A stretch of DNA of 64,000 bases from a virus: the IMG/VR virus record IMGVR_UViG_3300019487_000024, positions 1 to 64,000 of that record, one strand, 5' to 3'. This document shows, piece after piece, positions 50,350-58,679 of this stretch; position 1 is the first letter of the stretch; every line of letters begins with the position of its first letter. The notes under the pieces were generated by a model, which had not been told where the DNA came from, did no database searches, and saw only the letters and a program-made list of their open reading frames with translations. The translations under genes and the position numbers were made by a program.

Positions 50350-50700
50350 TTACCCCAACAATTTGTCTATGACTGCGTAGATGAACAGTCCTCCCAAGAT
50401 CACAAGTGGTAATTGTGCAAACACCCCGATGGAAACCAAGAAGCCTTGAACACAGCACACCAATAAGCCTAGCCACACAGACAGACAAATCGGACAGCTA
50501 ATCAAACGTACGAAGAAGCAGTTGCGGTGCCTTAGAAGGTAAAGACGGTAGGTTAACGACACATCGTTGTATTTCTTATCGTCGTAGTCCTTGTAAAAGG
50601 ATATAAAATTGAGTCTCAGTAGGCGGCAGTATTCCACCCAAGCATCGGTTCTGAACCAAATCAGAAGGAGAAGACCTATAATGGAGATAGACAGTAACAT
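50350..50700 (-). CDS. membrane protein with CPICLSVW motif (DUF1360-like)
   Basis: 116 residues. Hydrophobic segments are LLSISIIGLLLLIWFRTDAW at the N-terminus and CPICLSVWLGLLVCCVQGFL with LVILGGLFIYAVIDKLL at the C-terminus; between them lies a basic soluble loop. The Cys-rich entry to the second membrane segment is like that of small DUF1360-type phage and Bacillus membrane proteins. Function unknown. ATG 50700 is preceded at the fixed spacing by TATTTA. Confidence 0.65.
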   Translation of the reverse strand: MLLSISIIGLLLLIWFRTDAWVEYCRLLRLNFISFYKDYDDKKYNDVSLTYRLYLLRHRNCFFVRLISCPICLSVWLGLLVCCVQGFLVSIGVFAQLPLVILGGLFIYAVIDKLLG

Positions 50701-50704
50701 CAAC

Positions 50705-50713
50705 AATAAATAT
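50705..50713 (-). promoter_or_regulatory. ATATTTATT element abutting a minus-strand start
   Basis: Minus-strand TATTTA ends seven bases before ATG 50700, in the 15-base gap after the glycosyltransferase gene. Confidence 0.5.
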
Positions 50714-50715
50714 CC

Positions 50716-51987
50716 TCAAAGGATAGTAAAGTTGATGTCGTCTATGGGAGGATTTTTTACAATCAGGCTGTCCTGAATGTGGTTTGTAATGCGATTGATG
50801 GTAAGAACTCCGTTGGCACATTCATACTGCCCCGGTTCGGCAGTGTGAATTATGTCATTCAGGTGAAGAATTGTTTGGTCGGTGAAAACATTCGGAGCGG
50901 CTTTGGAAAAATCCAAGTCCAATACGATTTCATCGTCAATTGCCGCCTCCACAAAAACATCTTCATCCAGTCGGTAATACTTTTTGTAAAGCTCCCATTG
51001 TAGCTGGTTAATATCCAAGAGTTGATTTGCAAACTCATGAAGTTGCTTCAATGATGCTTGAAGATTCTGTCGTATTTCTGGATTATCAACGAAAATCCGG
51101 CTGAAACGAAAGTGGTTTTGAAAAATTCCGCTTGCATCATTCCACTTCACGTTTTTGAGGTTTGCTGCTACGGGATATTTGTATTCCTTTGTGGCGTCAA
51201 ATGCGGTGTCGTGTTTGAAATGTGGCCACTTTCGTAGAAAGCGAGTCATTTCTACCGTATCGGCTTGTTGTTGAAGCTGTGTGCGTGCTTTTGCCTTCTC
51301 AGTCCACCATTCAATGCCACGAGAAGATGTGCAAGTGAAGTGATATACAATGGCATTCCACACTTGGTCAATTTTCACGCCCTTCATGGTGAAGCGATAT
51401 AACAAGTCTGAATCTTCACGAGACCGGCGAAAGAAAGTGTCATGTCCCCCAATGTCCAACCAATCCTTTTTATACAAACTGAAGGGAGCAAACCAAAATT
51501 GGGTCACTCGGTCGGACTTTTTCTGCTCGGCAAACTTGGAAAAAGCATCCAAGTCAAATTTTTGAGGGTCTAGCCCGAAATCATGGGTAATTTTCTCTGG
51601 AGAAGGAGGATGAAGCGGCGGTTCAATGCGGGTAGAGGAAACGATTCGTCCGGGAGCCAAATGCTTGCCCAATTCTAAATCATAAAGCGGTCCTATAACC
51701 ATGTCTGACTGCAAATACGACACAAAGTCCGTCTCAGCCATCTCAAACATCAAATTGATGTTTCGAGCATATCCAATAGGGACCGGAAGCGGGTTTATTA
51801 TAACCTTCAGGTTAGGAAAGTGCTCTTTTTGAGTCTTGAGAAATCCAACGGTATCTTGATTGTCGTTTTCTACATAAACCAAGATGGGGTGGTTTCGGTG
51901 GGAGAGGTTTTTATAAAGAGAACGAAACAACAACTCTATGTGATGCCGTTCGTTCCTTGCTGTATTGATACAAAATGTGATGTTCAT
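50716..51987 (-). CDS. family 2 glycosyltransferase
   Basis: 423 residues. The N-terminal GT-A domain reads NITFCINTARNERHHIELLF, VYVENDNQDTVGFLK, PIGYARNINLMFEMAETDFV, and YLQSDMVI, where the SDM acidic residue sits at the D-x-D nucleotide-sugar site. A later RSREDSDLLYRF is the usual (R)-E-D acceptor-side motif. The C-terminal 150 residues are helical and unassigned. It is the only clear transferase of the sugar operon, so it may place the sugar built upstream on a phage or host acceptor (DNA, glycan or virion). Confidence 0.8.
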   Translation of the reverse strand: MNITFCINTARNERHHIELLFRSLYKNLSHRNHPILVYVENDNQDTVGFLKTQKEHFPNLKVIINPLPVPIGYARNINLMFEMAETDFVSYLQSDMVIGPLYDLELGKHLAPGRIVSSTRIEPPLHPPSPEKITHDFGLDPQKFDLDAFSKFAEQKKSDRVTQFWFAPFSLYKKDWLDIGGHDTFFRRSREDSDLLYRFTMKGVKIDQVWNAIVYHFTCTSSRGIEWWTEKAKARTQLQQQADTVEMTRFLRKWPHFKHDTAFDATKEYKYPVAANLKNVKWNDASGIFQNHFRFSRIFVDNPEIRQNLQASLKQLHEFANQLLDINQLQWELYKKYYRLDEDVFVEAAIDDEIVLDLDFSKAAPNVFTDQTILHLNDIIHTAEPGQYECANGVLTINRITNHIQDSLIVKNPPIDDINFTIL

Positions 51988-52850
51988 GCCAATGCTTCCA
52001 CCATTCGCTTAATTCCGGCATCCATACCAATCAGGTTTAGGTTTTGACTTCTAAGTCTTCCACCGTCACCCGTGTAAGGATGGTCTTTTTCCACTTGCTT
52101 AACAACAACATTGATTGGAACGTTCATTGCCTTGCAAATCTTCGCACCAACGTCGGCAAGGGTTTCTTTATGCCCCATGTCTTGTTCATAAACCAGATTC
52201 ATGTGACAAAGCTCTTTAGAGCGAGTTTTCAAAACGTGATCTATGACGACAGCAACATCATCCACAAAAAAGAAATCCATCTTCTTGTTTTTTTCAATCT
52301 CAATCGGAAGTCCTTCCTTTAGGCGAAGGATTGATCGCTTGATAAATCGAAAGTCGGGTTCATCTGGACCAAAACATCCAAACAACCGAAGAAGATATGG
52401 TTCGGACAATTCCACTTCATCTTCGTTGTACTGTCCCATGCCCAAGGCTCGCTTTGCTATTATGTTTTTGGAGAGTCCGTATAAATCAACCGGCCAAGAC
52501 TTGTAAAGTTCTTCTTCGTCCACTTGGTCTATATCAAAGCGTCTGTCAAATTCTGCCCCCGAACCAATAATGATGGTTGGTCTGTAATCATCAATCCAAG
52601 TGAGGACTTCATACATTTTGATGTTGTCCACAAAATCTTGATGTTGGTTTTGGGATGCAAAATGACCTTTGAATCCGGTGTGGACGATAGCAGTTGGGCA
52701 ATGCTTATTGAGATACATCATGCATTTCCCAAGGTCGGTCATGTCCAATTCTTGACGGGTTGGTGCCAGAACATCATGCCCAAGACTTCTAAGAGCACGG
52801 GCGACGTTTCGACCAACAAATCCTCCCCCACCAGTGACTAATGTTCTCAT
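51984..52850 (-). CDS. NAD-dependent sugar epimerase/reductase (Fcl/ColC-like SDR)
   Basis: 288 residues, extended SDR. NAD motif TGGGGFVGRNVARAL (about 6-20), RQELDMTDLGKCMMYL, IVHTGFKGHF and the catalytic Y-x-x-x-K as YGLSK (about 124-128). The ELD-(M/L)-TD segment and glycine-rich HTGFKGHF resemble GDP-fucose synthase and ColC, which epimerise and reduce 4-keto sugars: the final step after a 3-dehydrase. Start overlaps the upstream gene by four bases. Confidence 0.78.
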   Translation of the reverse strand: MRTLVTGGGGFVGRNVARALRSLGHDVLAPTRQELDMTDLGKCMMYLNKHCPTAIVHTGFKGHFASQNQHQDFVDNIKMYEVLTWIDDYRPTIIIGSGAEFDRRFDIDQVDEEELYKSWPVDLYGLSKNIIAKRALGMGQYNEDEVELSEPYLLRLFGCFGPDEPDFRFIKRSILRLKEGLPIEIEKNKKMDFFFVDDVAVVIDHVLKTRSKELCHMNLVYEQDMGHKETLADVGAKICKAMNVPINVVVKQVEKDHPYTGDGGRLRSQNLNLIGMDAGIKRMVEALA

Positions 52851-53323
52851 TTTACAAGGTTCATGTAAGACGGACGACCGTTGAACAGGTAATGGTGCAG
52901 CAAATTTTGCATATCAACCTCGGTGGTCGGCTTGAATAATACCAAATTCTGAAAAGGAGTCAACACCGAAATATCTTCTTCTGCCCAATGGGTATATCCA
53001 AGGTATCCGTAGTCACGATCACGCCCTCCACCGGCAATTTTGATGGGCAAAGACTCGTATTGCATGAAGTTTCGGATGAATTCAAACGGACGAAAGACTG
53101 CAAATGAGGAAATGGAATAGCAAACTGGAAGTTTTCCTTCCATTGCCATACCCGCTGCACAAGCAATCATCAATTGTTCGGCTGAACCTACGTTAAAAAA
53201 GCGATTTGGATAGGTATCACGAACTTTGTCCCATAAACCATAGCCCATGTCGGCAGTGATAAGCACGATGGAATCGTTCTCACCCATCTTTGTCAGTAAT
53301 GCGTCAGCAAATGCACGTCTCAT
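52847..53323 (-). CDS. transketolase-type PYR subunit, short form
   Basis: 158 residues from ATG 53323. It is the pyrimidine-binding domain of transketolases/E1 beta subunits: IVLITADMGYG, RFFNVGSAEQLMIACAAGMA with the catalytic Glu in GSAEQ, and GYLGYTHWAEEDISVLTPFQ. It ends right after this domain (PSYMNLVK), so the C-terminal swivel domain of normal subunits (about 120 residues) is missing. It pairs with the TPP-binding subunit at 54112, from which it is separated by an inserted endonuclease whose stop overlaps this ATG. Either a naturally minimal enzyme or a truncation. Confidence 0.78.
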   Translation of the reverse strand: MRRAFADALLTKMGENDSIVLITADMGYGLWDKVRDTYPNRFFNVGSAEQLMIACAAGMAMEGKLPVCYSISSFAVFRPFEFIRNFMQYESLPIKIAGGGRDRDYGYLGYTHWAEEDISVLTPFQNLVLFKPTTEVDMQNLLHHYLFNGRPSYMNLVK

Positions 53324-54048
53324 AAAACTTGATATATTAAAGGAATGGTATGAACTCCTCGTTTGAATTTTCTCCAATCATTCTCCCAAATATATTTTAC
53401 TTTGTACCCAAGAGATTTCATTTTGGTTAGTTTCTCGTATGTTTTCTTTAACAAGATTCCATATTTCAATTTGGTGTCAGGATTTAGGTCTGTTTGTTTG
53501 TATATTTCGGGATTTCCGTGCCAATAATCACCAAGAAATTCATAAACCGTATTGTTTTCCCGATCATATCCATCCACTTTCTTCTTTTTCCATTTTGGAA
53601 GCGAGTAGTTTGTAGTTTTAATTCCCATCCACAATAAAAAGTCACGTTCAAGTCTTGAAATTTTATGTAAACAAGTAGGACACTTACTACCACGCAAATG
53701 ATGATATGGACTTTGAATAAACGTGCCATGTTTATGACAGATTATTTTTACCTTGTGGTGAGAATGAATATAGTTGACCTTAGAATAATTATATTCATTT
53801 TTATGAACTTTGTTTGCCTTAGTTATAAATTCATAGTTTGAATACAAATATCTTCCGGAACATTTGATACAACCTTTCCCCATTAAATGGTCATTTGGTC
53901 TTTGAGAAAACATGTGTTGACATGCATTACATTTAATGTCCACTTTTTCTCTGCTTGATTTGTACAACACATGAGAATAATCATATTTTTTGCCATGAAT
54001 TTTTATGGCTTTTTCGATAAATTCTTTTGTGTTAGAAAACTTTGGCAT
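53320..54048 (-). CDS. VSR-like homing endonuclease between transketolase subunits
   Basis: 242 residues. Two zinc modules (IHGKKYDYSHVLY...CNAC...H-L-M-G-K-GCIKC; HKNEYNYSKVNY...CHKHG...HHLRGSKCPTC) as in 27357, then the nuclease core VYEFLGDYWHGNPEIYKQTD with KVKYIWENDWRKFK. Strongly AT-rich compared with its neighbours. Its TGA overlaps the ATG of the transketolase PYR gene, so expression of the interrupted operon remains coupled. Confidence 0.85.
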   Translation of the reverse strand: MPKFSNTKEFIEKAIKIHGKKYDYSHVLYKSSREKVDIKCNACQHMFSQRPNDHLMGKGCIKCSGRYLYSNYEFITKANKVHKNEYNYSKVNYIHSHHKVKIICHKHGTFIQSPYHHLRGSKCPTCLHKISRLERDFLLWMGIKTTNYSLPKWKKKKVDGYDRENNTVYEFLGDYWHGNPEIYKQTDLNPDTKLKYGILLKKTYEKLTKMKSLGYKVKYIWENDWRKFKRGVHTIPLIYQVL

Positions 54049-54111
54049 TACAATGGTTCCATTTATCCAAGTGAGTTTTTACGAAAACTTCCTTACTATC
54101 TTTGAATAATT

Positions 54112-54753
54112 TTACTTCAGAATTTCAAGTGCAACTGCATATTCTTCCGGGCACATTATTTTGTAGTGAGCATTTTGACCTTTGAGAAACGAAAATTCCT
54201 CAGTAGCTTGTTGTGTGTCTCCAATGCAGGCAATGTTTCCGATGGAAAATGCTGCCAAACGTTTTTGAAGCTTATCATATGGGATTTCGCAATATGCTCC
54301 ATATCCATTATGAACCACGTAAACCTTGATGTTCTTCACGGGATGGTCCGCAATGAATCGAAGGGCTTCCCAAATGACTCCTTCGGCACATTCGCCATCA
54401 CTTACCATCACATGCACGCCACGATTGGGGTTTGCAAGTGCCCGACCTACAGCGGCGGCTAATCCCATACCCAAACTTCCCGTTGAACACCAAAGATGAT
54501 TCGCTTCGTCCAGATGTGGGTGCCCGCCATGCTTCTTGAACAACTCCTCAGCATTATGTCCGTGATGTTTTTCCAGCACGACGTATTGTGCCAAAGAAGC
54601 ATGTCCGTTAGAAAGGATGAAAATGTCATCCACAGGCTTGTTTCTGAAAATCCAGTCAATGATGTCCACACAGGACAAATAGCTCCCCAAGTGAGAGAGT
54701 TTGTTCTTGTAGGCAATCTCAATGATGCGTTTCTTTAGGTCTTTGTTTACCAT
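54112..54753 (-). CDS. transketolase-type TPP-binding subunit
   Basis: 213 residues. The thiamine diphosphate domain of transketolases: LSHLGSYLSCVDIIDWIF, ILSNGHASLAQYVVL, GSLGMGLAAAVGRAL, and the metal motif SDGECAEGVIWEALRF (usual form GDGE-x-x-EG), with the following N as VHNGYGAY where DNN is common. Two deviations from consensus (SDG for GDG, HNG for DNN) leave metal ligands plausible. With the PYR gene it would form a two-subunit enzyme that moves a C2 unit, for example making sedoheptulose 7-phosphate or adding a branch to a keto sugar. Confidence 0.82.
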   Translation of the reverse strand: MVNKDLKKRIIEIAYKNKLSHLGSYLSCVDIIDWIFRNKPVDDIFILSNGHASLAQYVVLEKHHGHNAEELFKKHGGHPHLDEANHLWCSTGSLGMGLAAAVGRALANPNRGVHVMVSDGECAEGVIWEALRFIADHPVKNIKVYVVHNGYGAYCEIPYDKLQKRLAAFSIGNIACIGDTQQATEEFSFLKGQNAHYKIMCPEEYAVALEILK

Positions 54754-55724
54754 ACGAAATTCTTCTTGTAGTATTCCACAATCTCAGGAAGTTTTTGATC
54801 TAGGGAACATTGATTCTTCCACCCAAGCTTTTTCAGCTTACTATCATCCAAGCTATAACGTACGTCTTGTCCGTCACGGGAATATGTGAAGTCACAGAAT
54901 TCCAACAATCGGTCCATGTCGTTGTCGGGATTGAAATCAACGGTTGACGGATGGAACGTGAGAGCATAGACCTTCTTCACAATGTCAATGTTGAAACATT
55001 CTTCTGGACCGGAAATGTTGTAAATTTCATTCGTCACACCGGCATCAATGATGGTCATGACAGCATCGGCAGTGTCTTGAGCATGAAGCCATACACGTCT
55101 TGGCGATCCTCCATTGTGCAATGGAACCTTGCTTTCCAAATGAAAGCACTTGCATGTTTTTGGAATGAGTTTTTCGACGTATTGTCCAACACCATAGTTG
55201 TTCGTGGGTCGGACAATAACATACGGAACCTTGAAAGTCCGTGCCCAAGCGAGAATCAACATGTCAGCCGCAGCTTTCGTAGCCGAGTAGGGATTGCTTG
55301 GCTTCAACAAGTCGGTTTCCGTATGAGACCCCGATTCAATGTCTCCATATACTTCATCGGTACTGAAATGAAGCAGGGTGGGCATCTTTAACCGTTTGGT
55401 ACGGATAAGATCGAGAAGGTGCTTTACTCCATTGACATTTGAGTGAAGAAAGGCATCGCTGTTGGTTATGGAATTGTCAACGTGGCTTTCGGCGGCAGTA
55501 TTGATGACATAATCACAATCATAGAGGCTTTCCAAATTGCAAATGTCTTCCTTGATAAACTTGAAGTTTGGACCGTAGCAATGAAAGTCAATCAATCGGT
55601 GTGGTTGAGCCGCATAGGTTACTTTATCGACGCCAATGACATACCACCCACGACGAAGGCAGGCTTCGGTCACATAGGCTCCGATGAATCCAAGGCATCC
55701 CGTAACGTAAACGATTTTTTTCAT
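54747..55724 (-). CDS. NDP-hexose 4,6-dehydratase (RmlB-like)
   Basis: 325 residues, extended SDR. VTGCLGFIGAYVTEACL (NAD), DKVTYAAQPHRL, ESHVDNSI, FSTDEVYGDIE, catalytic Y-x-x-x-K in NPYSATKAAADML, and RPTNNYGVGQYVEKLIPK are the dTDP-glucose 4,6-dehydratase pattern. It yields the 4-keto-6-deoxy sugar needed by both 3-dehydrases and the RmlC-like epimerase of this operon. The nucleotide carried (dTDP, CDP or GDP) cannot be told. Overlaps the TPP subunit gene by seven bases. Confidence 0.87.
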   Translation of the reverse strand: MKKIVYVTGCLGFIGAYVTEACLRRGWYVIGVDKVTYAAQPHRLIDFHCYGPNFKFIKEDICNLESLYDCDYVINTAAESHVDNSITNSDAFLHSNVNGVKHLLDLIRTKRLKMPTLLHFSTDEVYGDIESGSHTETDLLKPSNPYSATKAAADMLILAWARTFKVPYVIVRPTNNYGVGQYVEKLIPKTCKCFHLESKVPLHNGGSPRRVWLHAQDTADAVMTIIDAGVTNEIYNISGPEECFNIDIVKKVYALTFHPSTVDFNPDNDMDRLLEFCDFTYSRDGQDVRYSLDDSKLKKLGWKNQCSLDQKLPEIVEYYKKNFVW

Positions 55725-55727
55725 AAC

Positions 55728-56378
55728 TTATTGGTAGTTGGCTTCCAGCTCTTCCTGCGTATAAGTATAAGGCAGTTTCTTCACAAACACTTGCCATCCA
55801 CCATGCAAAACTTGAGTGTGTCCGTCATACGCTGTAAGAAAACTGTCCACGGCGAGCTTCGGCTTCTGCTTTTCGTCTGTAGTATGAGCACCCCATCCAT
55901 AATCATCAAAAATCAGGATGCCGTTGTCCTTGAGGATGTACCAAGCGAGCACGGCATCTTGCATAACATCAATTGCCAAGTGAGAGCCATCAATGTAAAC
56001 ATAGTCGGCGAACCCTTTGGTTTGACCGTTATGAGTCAACGAACGGAGAACATCGTAGGAGCTTCCCTTGATGAAATGGATGTTGGGGAAGGAACCAATG
56101 TTATGGCGAAGGCATTCGTTATCATTGATGTCAATGGCATAGTGAACGCTTCCCGGACCATTGGCAATTCTCTGAGCACAAAACACGGCACAGTCGCCAT
56201 GCAAGACTCCAATCTCAACACCAACCACGTTTGGTCTGCCTGCAATGAAGGCAAGATGGTTTTGCCAGTCGGGAATCCACTTCTCAAAGAAATTTGAGCC
56301 GAAGAACCCTTCGGGGCGTTTCATGAAGGCTGGATATGTGTAACTTGTGATGTCTCGTTTAAGTGTGTATTCGCTCAT
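55728..56378 (-). CDS. SAM-dependent methyltransferase (class I)
   Basis: 216 residues. Motif I VVGVEIGVLHGDCAVF (E-x-G-x-x-x-G), motif II acidic YAIDINDN, and DYVYIDGSHLAIDVMQDAVL, then GILIFDDYGWG, the pattern of the small Methyltransferase_24/CmcI-like group often found in polysaccharide and glycopeptide clusters. Target probably a sugar hydroxyl or the finished glycan. Starts four bases before the end of the RfbH-like gene's coding sequence. Confidence 0.78.
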   Translation of the reverse strand: MSEYTLKRDITSYTYPAFMKRPEGFFGSNFFEKWIPDWQNHLAFIAGRPNVVGVEIGVLHGDCAVFCAQRIANGPGSVHYAIDINDNECLRHNIGSFPNIHFIKGSSYDVLRSLTHNGQTKGFADYVYIDGSHLAIDVMQDAVLAWYILKDNGILIFDDYGWGAHTTDEKQKPKLAVDSFLTAYDGHTQVLHGGWQVFVKKLPYTYTQEELEANYQ

Positions 56379-57730
56379 AACGTTTTGAAGAAGTTGTCAA
56401 CCTGTTCCTTTACATAGTCCAATTGAACGGGAGTTATCACTGGACTTGTGCCCAAGAAAAAGGTGTCTGTTGTGACCTTGGTCGCCGCACTAAACAATTG
56501 TTTGGCAACGTGTTGTGATTTATGGAATTCGCCATACATATCCATCCATTTGATGTCATTGTATGCTGGCTGCAATAAGAGATTGCCGCCGAAATAGTTT
56601 CGAGTCTGAATCTTACGATCCTCAAGATACGCAGTGAACTTGGAACGTTTGAAGACAGATGGATTCTTTACAGTAACGGGGAACGCAAACCACGAAGGGT
56701 CAGAGTTCTCGGTTGCTTTATGAACAATGAAAAACTCTTCATAGGGAGCGAAGATTTCTGTCAGTATCTTGTGATTTCTCCTTCTGAGAGAATGAATCTC
56801 GTCCAACTTATTCAGTTGAACAACTCCCATTGAGCATTGCAACTCGATTGGTTTCAAGTTGTAGCCCACATTGTCATAGACATACTTGTGATCGAAAATT
56901 TCATCGGGAATGGCGGGGAGCCAATTGCTGAAGCGGCATCCACAAGAACCCTTGATTGAAAGATTTGCCTTTCGTCCCACGCAGTAGCATCCACGACCCC
57001 ACTCACGGAAGCTTCGTGCTACTTTTTCTTGTTCGGCTGTTTTGCAAGCCACGAATCCGCCTTCACCCATTGTCATATGGTGGGCGGGATAGAAAGAGCA
57101 CGTTGCCATGTCACCATCGGTTCCGACAGGCTTTCCATCGTAGGTTGAACCAAGGGCGTCACAACAATCTTCCAAGAGAATGATGTCTGGGCGAAGCTCT
57201 TTGATTATCTCTTTGAGCTTCTTCATGTTCGGAGGGTTTCCGAGAACATGGGCAAAGGTAATGACACGGGCATCGGTGTTTCTGAGGGCTGTAGCAACTT
57301 GCTCCAGATTCAAATTGAGAGAATCCAGTTCAATGTCAACAAAGACAGGCGTAAGTCCACATTGAAGAACCGGATTGACTGTTGTTGGGAAGCCAGCAAC
57401 AGGAACGATGACTTTCTCTTCGTCTTTCAGACCATAGAGACGTTTGGCAGTCTCCATCATTAAAAGATTGGAGCTTGACCCGCTGTTGGTCACTATTCCA
57501 TATTGTTTTCCAAGAAGGGGTGGGAAGTTCTTTTCAAACTTCATGGCATCTTCCCCAAGGACAAGCCATTCGTTTAGCAAAGCATTTGTAGCTGCCACAA
57601 ACTCAGCCGAATCAAAGTATGGACCAGCATATTGAACCCAATCTTTTCCGGGGGTCCATGTCTTTGCTGCGTGCTTTTCCCCAATGTATTCGGAGACAAG
57701 CTTCAGGATGTCTTCTTTGCTGACTGGCAT
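56375..57730 (-). CDS. rfbH: RfbH-like NDP-4-keto-6-deoxyhexose 3-dehydrase (PLP, Fe-S)
   Basis: 451 residues from ATG 57730. It has the DegT/aminotransferase fold, but the PLP Lys is replaced by His in SFYPAHHMTMGEGG (about 212-225), the hallmark of 3-dehydrases. Iron-sulfur Cys candidates are C190 (EDCCDALG), C248 and C250 (GRGCYCVG) and C263/C265 (GSCGCRF), close to the RfbH pattern C-x57-C-x-C-x7-C but with five extra residues before the last. It removes the 3-OH of CDP-4-keto-6-deoxyglucose with help of an Fe-S reductase (RfbI/AscD type), not found in the window. First step to 3,6-dideoxy or branched sugars. Confidence 0.88.
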   Translation of the reverse strand: MPVSKEDILKLVSEYIGEKHAAKTWTPGKDWVQYAGPYFDSAEFVAATNALLNEWLVLGEDAMKFEKNFPPLLGKQYGIVTNSGSSSNLLMMETAKRLYGLKDEEKVIVPVAGFPTTVNPVLQCGLTPVFVDIELDSLNLNLEQVATALRNTDARVITFAHVLGNPPNMKKLKEIIKELRPDIILLEDCCDALGSTYDGKPVGTDGDMATCSFYPAHHMTMGEGGFVACKTAEQEKVARSFREWGRGCYCVGRKANLSIKGSCGCRFSNWLPAIPDEIFDHKYVYDNVGYNLKPIELQCSMGVVQLNKLDEIHSLRRRNHKILTEIFAPYEEFFIVHKATENSDPSWFAFPVTVKNPSVFKRSKFTAYLEDRKIQTRNYFGGNLLLQPAYNDIKWMDMYGEFHKSQHVAKQLFSAATKVTTDTFFLGTSPVITPVQLDYVKEQVDNFFKTL

Positions 57731-57731
57731 A

Positions 57732-58679
57732 TCAAATGTCGGAGAACGGGCAATTGGTGTTCTTAATGATTGGGCAAGCCGCAAGAACTTCACGAATAGA
57801 ATCATCCAATGAAAATTGGGGTCTCCACCCAAGCGATTCCAACTTGTCATTTGAGACAATGTAGTTTCTTTGGTCGGGGTCTTTGTTGATTTCCGATGTA
57901 GTGATGAAAAAGTCGGGTACTTGTTTCTTGATGGCGAGACAGAGTTCCATTTTGTTTACGTTGGCACTGGTATTGCCGACGTTATAGACTTGTCCTTGCA
58001 TTGAAGGAGTTTTGAGAGCCAATGACATAGCACTTACTACGTCTCGGATGTGTACGAAGTTTCTAGCGAAGTGGGATTCAAATAAGACAATGAACTTGTC
58101 GTTCCATGCTCTCCAAGTGAAATCATTGACGAGCAAATCCATACGCATTTTGCGGGAGACTCCCATTACTGTAGCCAAACGAAATGACGTTGCATTTCCA
58201 TTTTGCATGAGAGCCTTTTCAGCCGCACATTTGGTTTCACCATAAAGAGAAATTGGTCTTAATGGAGTCTCTTCCGTGCAGAAGATGGCTTTTCCATCCG
58301 AATGCTCTCCCAATCCATATCCAGAATTGGTTGTGGCATAAATGACGATTTGATCCTTGCTAACCTTGCTGGCTAGAAACTCCGAACTCTCTTGGTTTAC
58401 CTGTTTGGTTTCGATGGGGAATCGGTTGCAAAGGGGCATTCCAACGTAGGCGGCGAGATTGATGATTGCATCGTGTTGGGAAATTAAAAAGGAATAGCGG
58501 GCTGTATCACGAACATCGCCATAAACAAATCTGAAGTTAGGATTGGAACAGTTTTCCAAAATCCCATGTTGACGATGAATCAGATTGTCCAACACCGTGA
58601 CCGAATAACCTTGGTCAAGAAGATTGGGAGCCAATATGTTTCCAATGTAGCCAGCACCACCAGCGATCAGTATTCTCAT
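57732..58679 (-). CDS. NAD-dependent epimerase/dehydratase (extended SDR)
   Basis: 315 residues. IAGGAGYIGNILAPNLLDQG (NAD), YGDVRDTARY, NLAAYVGMPLC, YATTNSGYGLG, catalytic YGETK, and a late DDSIREVL helix. General UDP-glucose 4-epimerase/4,6-dehydratase/reductase group; the exact reaction cannot be read. Given the operon, a C4 reduction or epimerisation of a deoxy sugar is likely. Overlaps its upstream gene by four bases. Confidence 0.8.
   Translation of the reverse strand: MRILIAGGAGYIGNILAPNLLDQGYSVTVLDNLIHRQHGILENCSNPNFRFVYGDVRDTARYSFLISQHDAIINLAAYVGMPLCNRFPIETKQVNQESSEFLASKVSKDQIVIYATTNSGYGLGEHSDGKAIFCTEETPLRPISLYGETKCAAEKALMQNGNATSFRLATVMGVSRKMRMDLLVNDFTWRAWNDKFIVLFESHFARNFVHIRDVVSAMSLALKTPSMQGQVYNVGNTSANVNKMELCLAIKKQVPDFFITTSEINKDPDQRNYIVSNDKLESLGWRPQFSLDDSIREVLAACPIIKNTNCPFSDI

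Noticed and set aside
53320-53323. Split transketolase as an intein or intron
   Set aside because: Each part has its own start and stop and two-subunit transketolases are normal; no intron or intein borders are seen.
55443-56297. 284-codon plus-strand open frame
   Set aside because: Antisense to the 4,6-dehydratase and methyltransferase, both clearly coding.
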